Position numbers and translations under genes: made by a program. The notes beneath the pieces are model-generated. The model was not told the origin of the DNA and did not search any database. It worked only from the letters and a program-made list of their open reading frames with translations. Shown one piece after another: positions 27,548 through 36,357 of a DNA stretch of 64,000 nt (position 1 is its first letter; every line of letters begins with the position of its first letter). The stretch is from Sporohalobacter salinus (lineage in GTDB: Bacteria > Bacillota > Halanaerobiia > Halobacteroidales > Acetohalobiaceae). Location of the stretch: NCBI RefSeq assembly GCF_016908635.1, contig NZ_JAFBEG010000008.1, positions 32,482-96,481 of the forward strand, given 5' to 3'.

Positions 27548-28305
27548 TTGATGAAAAATTTGCTGAGGGATCTTCCTGGGTTCACCAGTTAGATCCCCGA
27601 ATAAAAATCATAGTAACTATAATATTAGCAATAGTAATTGCAGTAGGAAAAAATCTCAATATGTTATTATTATCCTTTGGAGTCTCCAGTTTACTGTTAA
27701 TAACTGCTAAACTTGATATTAAAGAGGTTGGCAAACGATTACTAATAGTTAATGGATTTATATTTCTTATGTGGTTAGTCTTACCTTTTACGTATCCAGG
27801 AGAAAGTCTATTCCAAATTGGCCCTTTAATGGCTTCGCGAAAAGGTATCATCTATACAACTAAGATTACTTTAAGATCAAATACTATTATGTTGATAATG
27901 ATTTCTTTAATTTCAACTTCTACTATATCATCAATCATCCATGCAATGAAATATCTTTATGTTCCAGAAAAACTTATTTATTTGTTAATCTTTATTTATA
28001 GATATATACATGTAATTAAGACTGAATTTCATAAACTTTATAATGCTATGTTGTTAAGGGGGTTCAAACCTAAAACAACTATTCACTATTATAAATCATA
28101 TGCTTATTTAGTGGGCATGTTAATTATAAAAAGCTATGAACGATCTAAAAGAGTTTATGAAGCAATGATATGTCGTAGTTTTAAAGGTAAATTTTATATG
28201 CTAGACGACTTTAATGTATCCTTATTTGACTACCTAATTTTTATTAGTTCTCTATTCTTTGTTAGTTTTTTAATCATGCTGGAAAAAGGACTCTGGAATC
28301 TCTAA
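27544..28305 (+). CDS. cbiQ: ECF transporter T component CbiQ
   Basis: The start is TTG 27544, overlapping the upstream stop (TTGA), with AAAAGGA nearby. The 253-residue protein opens with SWVHQLDPRIKI, the usual CbiQ start, and has about five membrane helices. A cytoplasmic A-R-G coupling motif lies at AMLLRGFKP and a second one at AMICRSFKG near residue 215. Such arginine motifs dock on the ATPase. No cbiO follows: the next gene is convergent ykuK, so the ATPase must come from elsewhere. Confidence 0.92.
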   Translation: MIDEKFAEGSSWVHQLDPRIKIIVTIILAIVIAVGKNLNMLLLSFGVSSLLLITAKLDIKEVGKRLLIVNGFIFLMWLVLPFTYPGESLFQIGPLMASRKGIIYTTKITLRSNTIMLIMISLISTSTISSIIHAMKYLYVPEKLIYLLIFIYRYIHVIKTEFHKLYNAMLLRGFKPKTTIHYYKSYAYLVGMLIIKSYERSKRVYEAMICRSFKGKFYMLDDFNVSLFDYLIFISSLFFVSFLIMLEKGLWNL

Positions 28306-28346
28306 TTAAAATAAATAGTCCTTCATTTCAGCATGCAAATTTTATA

Positions 28347-28817
28347 CTATTTTGTATATCTATCAGCCACATTAGAGGCAGCATAAGCAGAAGGCTTGAT
28401 TTTAGCTTCATATCCATTTCCAACTACCATGCCTACTATCTCTTTAATTAAATCACGAGTTTCACCATTCTGACCTATATCAATGTGAACTTCAATATTT
28501 AAGTCAGCTACAGTTTTTTCAGTCATCTTCTCACTTACTAAGCCCGCTACTTTTAAACTATTTAATGTTTCATGATATATCCTCTTGCGCAAAGTAGGCT
28601 TAGGCTTTACTTCTTCTTTATTATAATAAAAGCGTGCTCCTCTTCCTTCACGATAAATAACAATTGCTGTCACAAAAACAGCTGTTTGAGTTTGTTTAGA
28701 ATCGGTACCAATTATCAATCGATAATTGGCCTTGGGGGCTGCTTTTACGAATTTAATTATACTTGTAAAAGTCTGATCAAAGCTTAATGTTCCTTCTGTA
28801 GGACTAATAAAGTTCAT
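28347..28817 (-). CDS. RNase H-like nuclease, YkuK/DUF458 family
   Basis: The 156-residue protein starts MNFISPTEGTLSFDQ and contains LIIGTDSKQ near residue 38, which provides the first acidic residue of an RNase H-like fold, then IEVHIDIGQNGETRDLIKEIVG and PSAYAASNVADRYTK. These match DUF458, known as YkuK in Bacillus. The function is not established; a role in spores or RNA handling is only suggested by its spread. It lies 25 bases from the end of rsmA on the same strand. Confidence 0.85.
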   Translation of the reverse strand: MNFISPTEGTLSFDQTFTSIIKFVKAAPKANYRLIIGTDSKQTQTAVFVTAIVIYREGRGARFYYNKEEVKPKPTLRKRIYHETLNSLKVAGLVSEKMTEKTVADLNIEVHIDIGQNGETRDLIKEIVGMVVGNGYEAKIKPSAYAASNVADRYTK

Positions 28818-28842
28818 CGCTTCCCCTCCATTTTAAATAAAG

Positions 28843-29715
28843 TTAACTTAACAATTCAAAGAGAATATTGCTCAATAAAGCAAACCTCTCTAAATTTAAC
28901 TTTTCCCCCCGCCTTCGTGATTCTATTCCTGCTTGATTTAAAGCCTCATCAACTAAGTTCCGTTTTAAATCTAAATTAGCTGCTTTACTTAAAGAATTTC
29001 TAATAGTCTTGCGACGCTGTTGGAAAGCAGCCTGAATTACTTTAAATAATAATTCTTCATCTTTGATTTCAACAGCCGGCTGCTGTCTAATCTTCATCTT
29101 AACTATTGCTGAATCTACTTTAGGCTGTGGCATAAAGACAGTTCTAGGAACTATTCCTGTAATCTCGGGTTGAGAATAATACCGAACTGCTAATGAAAGT
29201 GAACCATACTGCTTCCCATCTTCAGGAGTAGCTACTATTCTCTCAGCTACTTCCTTTTGAACCATAACTACTATCTGTTCAAAAGGTAACTTATCTTCTA
29301 ATAATCGCATAATAATTGGGGTAGTAATATAATATGGTAGATTTGCTACTACCTTGACAGATTCTCCATTTAATTTAGTTAATAACTGTCTAAAATTATA
29401 CTCTAAAGCATCAGCTTGAATAAAATTAATATTATCATAACTATTTAGATTTTCATCTAAAATTTCAATAAATCTATCATCTAATTCAATCGCCCAAACT
29501 TCTTTAGCCTCTTCAGCTAACCGCTGAGTTAGAGAACCAATACCAGGACCAATTTCAATCACATGATCATCTGAAGTCAAATTAGCACTAGCAACAATTT
29601 TATCAATAATATTTTGATCAACTAAAAAGTTCTGTCCAAGACTTTTTTTAAGTTGAATACCATTTTGCTTCAAAATTTTTCTAGTCACACTAGGATTAGC
29701 TATTCTCTTTTTCAT
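28843..29715 (-). CDS. rsmA: 16S rRNA dimethyladenosine transferase RsmA (KsgA)
   Basis: The ATG at 29715 follows AAAGGTGG and gives 290 residues; a longer frame to 29769 is not needed. KKSLGQNFLVDQNIIDKIV, the SAM loop EIGPGIGSLTQRL and the target-base motif NLPYYITTPII identify the enzyme that dimethylates two adenines near the 3' end of 16S rRNA. In Bacillus it follows rnmV and tatD; here a transaldolase and a radical SAM gene occupy that interval. Confidence 0.95.
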   Translation of the reverse strand: MKKRIANPSVTRKILKQNGIQLKKSLGQNFLVDQNIIDKIVASANLTSDDHVIEIGPGIGSLTQRLAEEAKEVWAIELDDRFIEILDENLNSYDNINFIQADALEYNFRQLLTKLNGESVKVVANLPYYITTPIIMRLLEDKLPFEQIVVMVQKEVAERIVATPEDGKQYGSLSLAVRYYSQPEITGIVPRTVFMPQPKVDSAIVKMKIRQQPAVEIKDEELLFKVIQAAFQQRRKTIRNSLSKAANLDLKRNLVDEALNQAGIESRRRGEKLNLERFALLSNILFELLS

Positions 29716-29744
29716 TACTATTACCACCTTTAAATATCTAATAA

Positions 29745-29773
29745 AAAAGTGAACCCTTTCCGGGTTCACTTTT
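29745..29773 (-). terminator. Terminator of the transaldolase gene
   Basis: AAAAGTGAACCC and GGGTTCACTTTT form a perfect 12-bp stem and run into TTATTAG on minus, with extra T residues from the stem end. Confidence 0.75.
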
Positions 29774-29793
29774 ATCTTCTATTACTACTTGGT

Positions 29794-30441
29794 TTATTCT
29801 TGTGACTCTTCCCAATCAGATAAAAACTTGTCAAGTCCTTCATCAGTCTTAGGATGTCCCAACATTTTTTCCAATACACCATACGGAATTGTAGCAATAT
29901 CAGATCCTGCTTTAGCAACCTCTTTAACATGCTTCGGATGTCGTACACTAGCTGCAATTATTTCAGTTTCAACTTCATATTCCTTAAAGATTTGAACAAT
30001 CTCCTCTACTAATGTTACTCCATTATGTCCAATATCGTCAAGACGTCCCATAAATGGGCTGACATAAGTAGCGCCTGCCTTGGCTGCTAATAGTGCCTGA
30101 TTAGCCGAAAAGACTAAAGTTACATTAGTCTTAATTCCTTCAGTAGATAATTGATTAACAGCTTTCAATCCTTCTTTAGTCATTGGTATCTTAATTACTA
30201 CATTATCAGATATGGATGCTAATTCTCTAGCCTGCTCTACCATTCCTTCAGCCTTAGTACTAATTACTTCTGCACTGACAGGACCATCCACTATTGAAGT
30301 TATCTCTTCAATAATATCTTCAAACTCCTGTCCGGATTCCTTAGCAATTAAAGAAGGATTAGTAGTTACTCCTGATAATATTCCCAACTGATTCATATCT
30401 TCAATTTCATTAATATTAGCAGTATCAATAAAAAGTTTCAT
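29794..30441 (-). CDS. Transaldolase / fructose-6-phosphate aldolase (FSA-TalC type)
   Basis: The 215-residue single-domain class I aldolase belongs to the short transaldolase subfamily. [25 protein letters not shown] and [15 protein letters not shown] (Schiff-base lysine near residue 84) are seen, then [11 protein letters not shown]. It moves dihydroxyacetone units among sugar phosphates in the non-oxidative pentose phosphate pathway, or cleaves fructose 6-phosphate. Real specificity cannot be told from sequence. It ends with its own terminator. Confidence 0.9.
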   Translation of the reverse strand: MKLFIDTANINEIEDMNQLGILSGVTTNPSLIAKESGQEFEDIIEEITSIVDGPVSAEVISTKAEGMVEQARELASISDNVVIKIPMTKEGLKAVNQLSTEGIKTNVTLVFSANQALLAAKAGATYVSPFMGRLDDIGHNGVTLVEEIVQIFKEYEVETEIIAASVRHPKHVKEVAKAGSDIATIPYGVLEKMLGHPKTDEGLDKFLSDWEESQE

Positions 30442-30462
30442 CTTTTACCCTCCAATTCTTAA

Positions 30463-31062
30463 TTATTCCTCATTATCGGAATGACTATACTCTCTAACTT
30501 TAAATTCAACCTCAAAATTTTCGGCAATCTTCCTACATTCATAAATACTAGTCATAGGATGATTAACAACACTTAAAACCACTTTAGGAATTACCTTTTT
30601 ACATTCTTCTATAAATTCTAAAATTGCCGGAAAAGCATCAAACCCAAATTGAGGATTACATAATTGTTTATACTTTTTAGCATTTTTAGCGTTGAGACTA
30701 ATTGAAATAACATCAATCAATCCTTCTAATTCAGAAACTACATTATATTGATGAATCAAATTTGCCTGCCCATTAGTATTTATTCTCACTGTTACATCAA
30801 AATCCTGCAGCCAACTGGCTATTTCTATTACTTCTTCTAATCGAATTAAAGGTTCCCCATAACCACAAAAAACTATTTCCTCATAATCTTCCGGATTTTC
30901 AATTTTAGAAATAACTTCTTTAGCTGTCGGTTCTTCATCTAAATATAAATTATAATCTGCTACGCCATCTTTATATTCTCTTACACAGAATTCACATTGA
31001 TTGATACAACGATTAGTTAAATTTAAATAAAGGGAATCTCCTAATCTATAAACAACATCCAT
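30463..31062 (-). CDS. TatD-linked radical SAM protein
   Basis: The 199-residue protein carries a radical SAM cluster in LTNRCINQCEFCVREYKDG (Cys-x3-Cys-x2-Cys, near residue 18) and the second motif IVFCGYGEPLIR. It is short, with no added Fe-S domain. A family of this size is regularly found beside tatD (TIGR04038, TatD family-associated radical SAM protein), which is the arrangement here. No substrate is known. A GGAGGTCTC-type site precedes the ATG. Confidence 0.85.
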   Translation of the reverse strand: MDVVYRLGDSLYLNLTNRCINQCEFCVREYKDGVADYNLYLDEEPTAKEVISKIENPEDYEEIVFCGYGEPLIRLEEVIEIASWLQDFDVTVRINTNGQANLIHQYNVVSELEGLIDVISISLNAKNAKKYKQLCNPQFGFDAFPAILEFIEECKKVIPKVVLSVVNHPMTSIYECRKIAENFEVEFKVREYSHSDNEE

Positions 31063-31144
31063 TTTGAGACCTCCTCGCCAACTTAGAGAATATAAACATT
31101 ATAACATAATCCAAGTCAAATGAAAAATAGAGTCAATATTCCCC

Positions 31145-31912
31145 TTAGGCAATATTAAAGATCTCTTTTGCATTCTCTGTAGTGGTAGCAGCAATTTCTT
31201 CAGCCGAATAAGGCAAGATCTGAGCTAACTTATCCACTACATGTTTTACATAAGACGGTTCATTTCTCTTACCTCGATTAGGTTCAGGGGTTAGATACGG
31301 CGCATCAGTCTCAATCAATAACTTATCCAATGGTATCTGTTTTACAACTCGTTGGAGTTGATAGGAATTATTAAAGGTTAATATTCCACCAACAGCAATA
31401 TAAAAGTTAAGTTCTAAAGCCTGATTTGCCATCTTCTGATCACCAGGAAAACAATGAATAATTCCACCTACTGCTTCAGCTTCTTCTTCTTTCAGAATCT
31501 CCATAGTTTGATCTTCAGCTTCCCGACTGTGAATTACCAATGGTAGATCTACTTCTTTAGCCAGCTGAATGTGGCGCCTAAAAACCTGCCGCTGTACTTC
31601 CCGAGGAGAATTATCATAATGATAATCAAGACCTGTCTCCCCAATTGCTACTACTTTATCTTCTTTAGCCCAATTTTTTAGCTGTTTATAAGTTGATTCT
31701 GTTACATTTTTAGCTTCATGGGGATGAATTCCTACAACAGCATAAATCATATCATGCTTTTGAGCTAATTCAAGAGAGCGCTGACTTGATTCTTCATCAG
31801 CGCCAACATTAATAATATATTCTAAGCTATTCTCTTTAGCTCGGTTAATCACTTCTTCTCTATCTTCATCAAACCGTGAAAAATCAATATGTGCATGTGT
31901 ATCAACTAACAT
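31145..31912 (-). CDS. tatD: TatD family deoxyribonuclease
   Basis: The 255-residue metal-dependent hydrolase shows all TatD landmarks: DTHAHIDFSRFD, GETGLDYHYDNSP, VIHSREAED, IIHCFPGD and LIETDAPYLTPEPNRG. TatD proteins degrade DNA (3'-5' exonuclease) and may trim D-aminoacyl products. It is 16 bases downstream of metG, the order also found in Bacillus (metS-yabD), and upstream of its linked radical SAM gene. Confidence 0.94.
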   Translation of the reverse strand: MLVDTHAHIDFSRFDEDREEVINRAKENSLEYIINVGADEESSQRSLELAQKHDMIYAVVGIHPHEAKNVTESTYKQLKNWAKEDKVVAIGETGLDYHYDNSPREVQRQVFRRHIQLAKEVDLPLVIHSREAEDQTMEILKEEEAEAVGGIIHCFPGDQKMANQALELNFYIAVGGILTFNNSYQLQRVVKQIPLDKLLIETDAPYLTPEPNRGKRNEPSYVKHVVDKLAQILPYSAEEIAATTTENAKEIFNIA

Positions 31913-31928
31913 TATAGACCACTCCTAT

Positions 31929-33863
31929 TTATTCTATCTTACTACCACTTTCAATATCCTGATCAACTGTAGTCAGTGTCAATTCTCCCTCATCATTTGA
32001 AGCTGCTAAAACCATACCATTAGATTCAGTTCCAAAAATAGTTGCTGGTTCTAAATTGGCTACTATTAATACCTTCTTACCAACTAATTCATCAGCTTTA
32101 TAATGTTTAGCAATTCCAGCAACTAACTGTCTTTCTTCTTCACCCAAGGCCACCTGTAACTTCAATAATTTATTACTATCTTCAATCTTCTCAGCTTCCA
32201 GAACTTCAGCTACCCTCAAATCAAGTTTACTAAAGTCATCAAAAGTAATTTTATCTTCCTCAGTCATTTCAGCTGTTTCCTCCTCTTTATCTTCTTTCAT
32301 TTCGTCCTGTTTAGCAAAATATTCTTCTATATCAACTCTAGGAAAGATTGGATCTCCAGAATTTACTTCTACTCCCGCTTCTAATAATCCCCACTCTTCA
32401 ACTTCAGACCAACTCTGCTGGTCAAGATCAGATTTAATACCAATCTGCTGCCAAATCTTAGCCGGAGCTTCCGGTAAAAATGGCTTTAATGCGATAGCTA
32501 TAATTCGTAATGCTTCTAATAAATTATAAAGAACAGTTCCTAACTCATCTTTCCTATCTTCATCTTTAGCTAAAATCCAAGGTGTGGTTTGATCTATATA
32601 CTTATTAGTCCGTCTAATAAATGTCCAGAGATGCTCTAGAGCTGTACTAAACTGTAAATTTTCCATATCCTCAGCCATAGCTGTCAATTCTTCATTAGCT
32701 GTCTCTTTAAGATCTAAATCATAATCTGTTTCTGGACCGGGTTCAGGAATAACTCCATCAAAATATTGCTCAACCATGGCCACTGTTCTGTTTAATAAAT
32801 TACCTAAATCATTAGCTAAATCAGAATTAAGACGTCTAATAAAAGCTTCTGTTGAGTAAGAACCATCAGTTCCAAAAGCAACTTCACGCATTAAGTAATA
32901 ACGAACAGCATCTACTCCAAAATCTTCTACTAACTTAATTGGGTCTACTACATTACCCTTAGATTTGGACATTTTCCCACCTTCAACAGTTAAAAAACCG
33001 TGACCGAAAACCTGATCAGGAAGTTCAATATCCGCCGCCATCAAAATTGCTGGCCAAATAATAGTATGAAACCGAAGAATATCCTTTCCAACAATATGAA
33101 TATCTGCCGGCCAATAATTATTATACTTTTTCTCATCACTACCAAAACCAATTCCCGTTAGATAACTAATTAATGCATCAAACCAGACATAAATTACATG
33201 ATCTTCATCTATTGGTACCGGAATTCCCCAATCAAAAGAAGTACGCGAAACACAGAGATCCTCTAAACCATCCTTAATAAAGTTAATCATTTCATTGCGA
33301 CGTTTAGCTGGTTGAATAAAGTCAGGATTTTCATCTAAAAATTCCAATAATTGATCCTCATATTTAGACATTTTAAAGAAATAACTTTCTTCCTCCATCC
33401 ACTCTACTGGTCTATTACAATCAGGACAATTACCTTCTTCATCTAACTCTCTTTCTTTCCAGTAGGCTTCACAAGGAGTACAATAGTATCCCTCATACTT
33501 ATCTTTATAGATATCTCCTTTGTCATAAACCTTTTTAAAAATCTGTTGAACATCTTCTTTATGTTCTTGACTAGTTGTTCGTATAAATCCGGTATAATCC
33601 ACTTCAAGTGTTGACCATAAATCCTTAAATGTCTTTACAATACCATTGATATACTCCAAAGGTTCCATATCATGTTCTTCAGCTGCCTTCTGTAACTTCT
33701 GTCCATGCTCATCAGATCCGGTAACCAGTTCTGTTTCATATCCTTGCAGTTCTTTAAACTTAGCAATAGTATCAGCAGCAGTCGTCGTATACGTATGACC
33801 AATATGAAGCTTGTCATTAGGATAATAAATTGGCGTTGTTACATAAAAAGTATCCTTTGTCAT
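31929..33863 (-). CDS. metG: Methionyl-tRNA synthetase with C-terminal tRNA-binding domain
   Basis: The 644-residue class I synthetase contains the HIGH-type motif (PNDKLHIGHTYTT), a zinc knuckle (CTPCEAYW and CPDC), KMSKSKGNVVDP near residue 300, and a C-terminal EMAP/Trbp111-like domain from about residue 535 (FSKLDLRVAEVLEAEKI), joined by an acidic linker. It charges methionine onto initiator and elongator tRNA. A methionine T-box leader controls it. The acidic composition would suit a halophile. Confidence 0.96.
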   Translation of the reverse strand: MTKDTFYVTTPIYYPNDKLHIGHTYTTTAADTIAKFKELQGYETELVTGSDEHGQKLQKAAEEHDMEPLEYINGIVKTFKDLWSTLEVDYTGFIRTTSQEHKEDVQQIFKKVYDKGDIYKDKYEGYYCTPCEAYWKERELDEEGNCPDCNRPVEWMEEESYFFKMSKYEDQLLEFLDENPDFIQPAKRRNEMINFIKDGLEDLCVSRTSFDWGIPVPIDEDHVIYVWFDALISYLTGIGFGSDEKKYNNYWPADIHIVGKDILRFHTIIWPAILMAADIELPDQVFGHGFLTVEGGKMSKSKGNVVDPIKLVEDFGVDAVRYYLMREVAFGTDGSYSTEAFIRRLNSDLANDLGNLLNRTVAMVEQYFDGVIPEPGPETDYDLDLKETANEELTAMAEDMENLQFSTALEHLWTFIRRTNKYIDQTTPWILAKDEDRKDELGTVLYNLLEALRIIAIALKPFLPEAPAKIWQQIGIKSDLDQQSWSEVEEWGLLEAGVEVNSGDPIFPRVDIEEYFAKQDEMKEDKEEETAEMTEEDKITFDDFSKLDLRVAEVLEAEKIEDSNKLLKLQVALGEEERQLVAGIAKHYKADELVGKKVLIVANLEPATIFGTESNGMVLAASNDEGELTLTTVDQDIESGSKIE

Positions 33864-33905
33864 TTAATTCACTCCCTTTTATAAATTTTTATTAAAACTA
33901 AAAAA

Positions 33906-34199
33906 CTCTCCTCCCTGAAATTAACAGGGACGAGAGGTCAAAGTTATCTCCTATCGCGTTACCACCCTAATTACTACTCCTAAACTTCAAAAGTAGTCGC
34001 TCAAACAGAAATAACGGTTCCGCTAACCGATATAGCCTACTTAATTTCAACTATATAGCTCCTAGGCCATCTTCAATGTTTTAGCTATCACCGCTTCTCA
34101 GCTACGCGGTTCTCTGTAAATAACCACTACATCTACTCTCCTATTCACAGCCTTTAATCTATATTTTCATTCTTTATTATATATATTATTTCTACTTTA
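33906..34199 (-). promoter_or_regulatory. Methionine T-box leader of metG
   Basis: On minus, the conserved T-box AGGGTGGTAACGCG occurs near 33954-33967. The specifier loop GAAGATGGCCTAGGAG places ATG (Met) at 34080-34078. The terminator CTCTCGTCCCTG / CAGGGAGGAGAG (33906-33936) runs into six T residues. Uncharged tRNA-Met should favour antitermination. Confidence 0.92.
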
Positions 34200-34205
34200 G
34201 TTAAG

Positions 34206-34234
34206 AATATACACAACTTAGCTAAGTTTGTCAA
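34206..34234 (-). promoter_or_regulatory. Promoter of metG T-box transcript
   Basis: On minus, TTGACA (34234-34229), a 17-base spacer and TATATT (34211-34206). Confidence 0.75.
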
Positions 34235-34245
34235 GCTTTAAATGG

Positions 34246-36111
34246 TTATTTTTCTAATTTGTAGGTAACATCTCCCAAAACTGACTCTTCTTTTTTAAGC
34301 TTTCCTTTGGCTGCTAAATTATCTAACTTTCCTTGTAGACTATTAACATCTAATACCTTACCTTCTAGCCTTTTATTAACTCTTTTTAGTGGAGTCAATA
34401 AATCACTATCATAAATAGGCAATTGATCAGCTATTAAACTATAAAATTCTTCCTGATCTGCTTCTGTCTTAGCTTCCAATTCATCAAATGGATTCTCAGT
34501 ATGAGGACTAGTCGTTTTAGCTACTCTAATTCTAATCGGCATTGTTCGACCAAAAATAGCTGAAGACATAAAAGCATCACCAGATCTAAGATAAGGTAAC
34601 CGTTTGGCCTCCTCAGCAGTTAGATCTGTCTCTTGTTTTATAATCTCAATATCAGAAGCACGCACTGTTCGAAAAACAAATTTAGTATTAAGCTGAGCAG
34701 TAACTGTCTCTTCTAATAGTGTAGGCCGCTGAGTAGCCAAAATTAAGAAAGTTCCATACTTCCTTCCCTCCTGAGAAATCTGTTTAAGAATTCTTTTGGC
34801 TGGAGATTCATAACCTTTAGGAGCAAAATTATGAGCCTCATCAGTAGCAATTACAAAAGGAGGGAAATAATCAGCTTTTTCTCCGCGATAATCCGCATCC
34901 TTATAGTCCCTCCGCTGCCGGTACAAATTCCCCAATAAATAAGTAGAAAACACCTGTAATAATCTTATAGTTCCCTGAATAACTACTAACTTTCTAGTCT
35001 TTAATGCTTTCTCTATATCTATAATACTCTGATTAAATAAACCATCTCTTTCCAATCTATTCAGCCGCCAAATAACTCCATTAATTGAACTTAAATGTAA
35101 ACTACTATAATCATTTAATAAGCCCAGATAATCTTGATACTGTTCCTTTTTTCGGCCACTTAACTCACCAGATTTCAACCGCCGTTGAATCTTACTCTTC
35201 CCTTCATTCATAGCTTCTTGTAGATCATGCAGCCGGTTTTTAAAGGTCAATAATGAATCGCGCTTACCTTTTGCATTATGTAAACTTTCTACAACATTGC
35301 TCATAGATTCACTTAAGTCACTAGCTGCTGACAGCAGCTCAGTTAAATCCTTAGTGCTTAAATCTTCAAAGTTAACTCCTACATCCTGCCCTACTTGAAA
35401 TATTTCAAAACGATCACTAAAATCAACTTTATATTCATCAGGTAAACCAGCAAAATCCTCGCTAAAATCCATTTCAAAATGCGGATCAAAAACCAAAGTA
35501 GGTATTTCGAGTTTCATTAATTCTTCTAACATTACTCGCATGCCAAATGATTTACCGGAACCAGACCCACCAATAATTCCAATATGCGGATACTGATGCA
35601 TAGCACGCAGTTTAAAATTAAAAGGAATTCCTTCTTGAGGAATAATATCATCATCTTCTAATAAAGGAGCTATACCCTGCAGTTTATTATCCATATCGGC
35701 TGTCATTTCTTCTGTTCCTCTAATTATTCCCAATACTAAACCTTGACTAGGCTCCTCCTTAATCATCAAATTCTTAACTTCATCAAACTCCGGTATCTCC
35801 ACTGCCGCCCCTGTCTTAATCGGATAAATAGCTTCCGTTAATAATCTTACCTTCGCTATATTAATTTCGTCTTCATCAATGTTATAACCTATACTCCGTA
35901 ATGATTCGATAACTCCCTTATCAACAAAACTATCTTCAATTGATAGTGGAATAAAACGATTATAAGACTGAGTCTCGACTACTTCTCCTAAGGGATTATC
36001 TAGATTTGAATCCAAAATCTTCAATATCTCATTACTGCGAAATTTTCGTTCTCTAGAAGCTACATAGACCTCTTGCTGAGTAGTTAAGCCAACTACTTGC
36101 ACTTTCAACAC
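34246..36111 (-). CDS. herA: HerA-type hexameric DNA translocase ATPase
   Basis: The 621-residue protein has an N-terminal beta-barrel-like domain (about 1-110), Walker A GGSGSGKSFGMR near residue 180, a long helical insert (residues about 270-370), Walker B VIATDEAHNFAP, and a late RTVRASDIEIIKQETD segment. HerA moves along DNA and works with the nuclease NurA in end resection. In this window nurA lies on the same strand but about 2.2 kb upstream, with unrelated sequence between them. Confidence 0.88.
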   Translation of the reverse strand: MLKVQVVGLTTQQEVYVASRERKFRSNEILKILDSNLDNPLGEVVETQSYNRFIPLSIEDSFVDKGVIESLRSIGYNIDEDEINIAKVRLLTEAIYPIKTGAAVEIPEFDEVKNLMIKEEPSQGLVLGIIRGTEEMTADMDNKLQGIAPLLEDDDIIPQEGIPFNFKLRAMHQYPHIGIIGGSGSGKSFGMRVMLEELMKLEIPTLVFDPHFEMDFSEDFAGLPDEYKVDFSDRFEIFQVGQDVGVNFEDLSTKDLTELLSAASDLSESMSNVVESLHNAKGKRDSLLTFKNRLHDLQEAMNEGKSKIQRRLKSGELSGRKKEQYQDYLGLLNDYSSLHLSSINGVIWRLNRLERDGLFNQSIIDIEKALKTRKLVVIQGTIRLLQVFSTYLLGNLYRQRRDYKDADYRGEKADYFPPFVIATDEAHNFAPKGYESPAKRILKQISQEGRKYGTFLILATQRPTLLEETVTAQLNTKFVFRTVRASDIEIIKQETDLTAEEAKRLPYLRSGDAFMSSAIFGRTMPIRIRVAKTTSPHTENPFDELEAKTEADQEEFYSLIADQLPIYDSDLLTPLKRVNKRLEGKVLDVNSLQGKLDNLAAKGKLKKEESVLGDVTYKLEK

Positions 36112-36184
36112 CTCTCTTAATTAAGTAATTACATTATATCATAGTTTAAAAATAAATTTAACTCATTATAATACTGCACTTTAT

Positions 36185-36298
36185 TCATAAAAAAACCTTA
36201 TCTATAACTTTAGAAACTTCATTTTTATTTATTGAAAGGTAACCACTATCAATTATGGCTACTTTTATTCCCTTCCCTGTGTATTTACTTAAATTCAT
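36185..36298 (-). pseudogene. Subtilase N-terminal fragment, 37 residues
   Basis: ATG 36298 has a GAAAGGGAGA site and opens a 37-codon frame: MNLSKYTGKG, then IKVAIIDSG, then a divergent lysine-rich tail and stop. GKGIKVAIIDSG is the Asp active-site motif of S8 peptidases (subtilases), but the His and Ser regions are absent, so this is a truncated start of such a gene. It lies in the insertion between herA and nurA. A functional micropeptide is not excluded. Confidence 0.5.
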
Positions 36299-36357
36299 AA
36301 TAATGTCTCCCTTTCAAGAACAGAACTTTATAAGAAATTCACTTCATAGCACGATAA

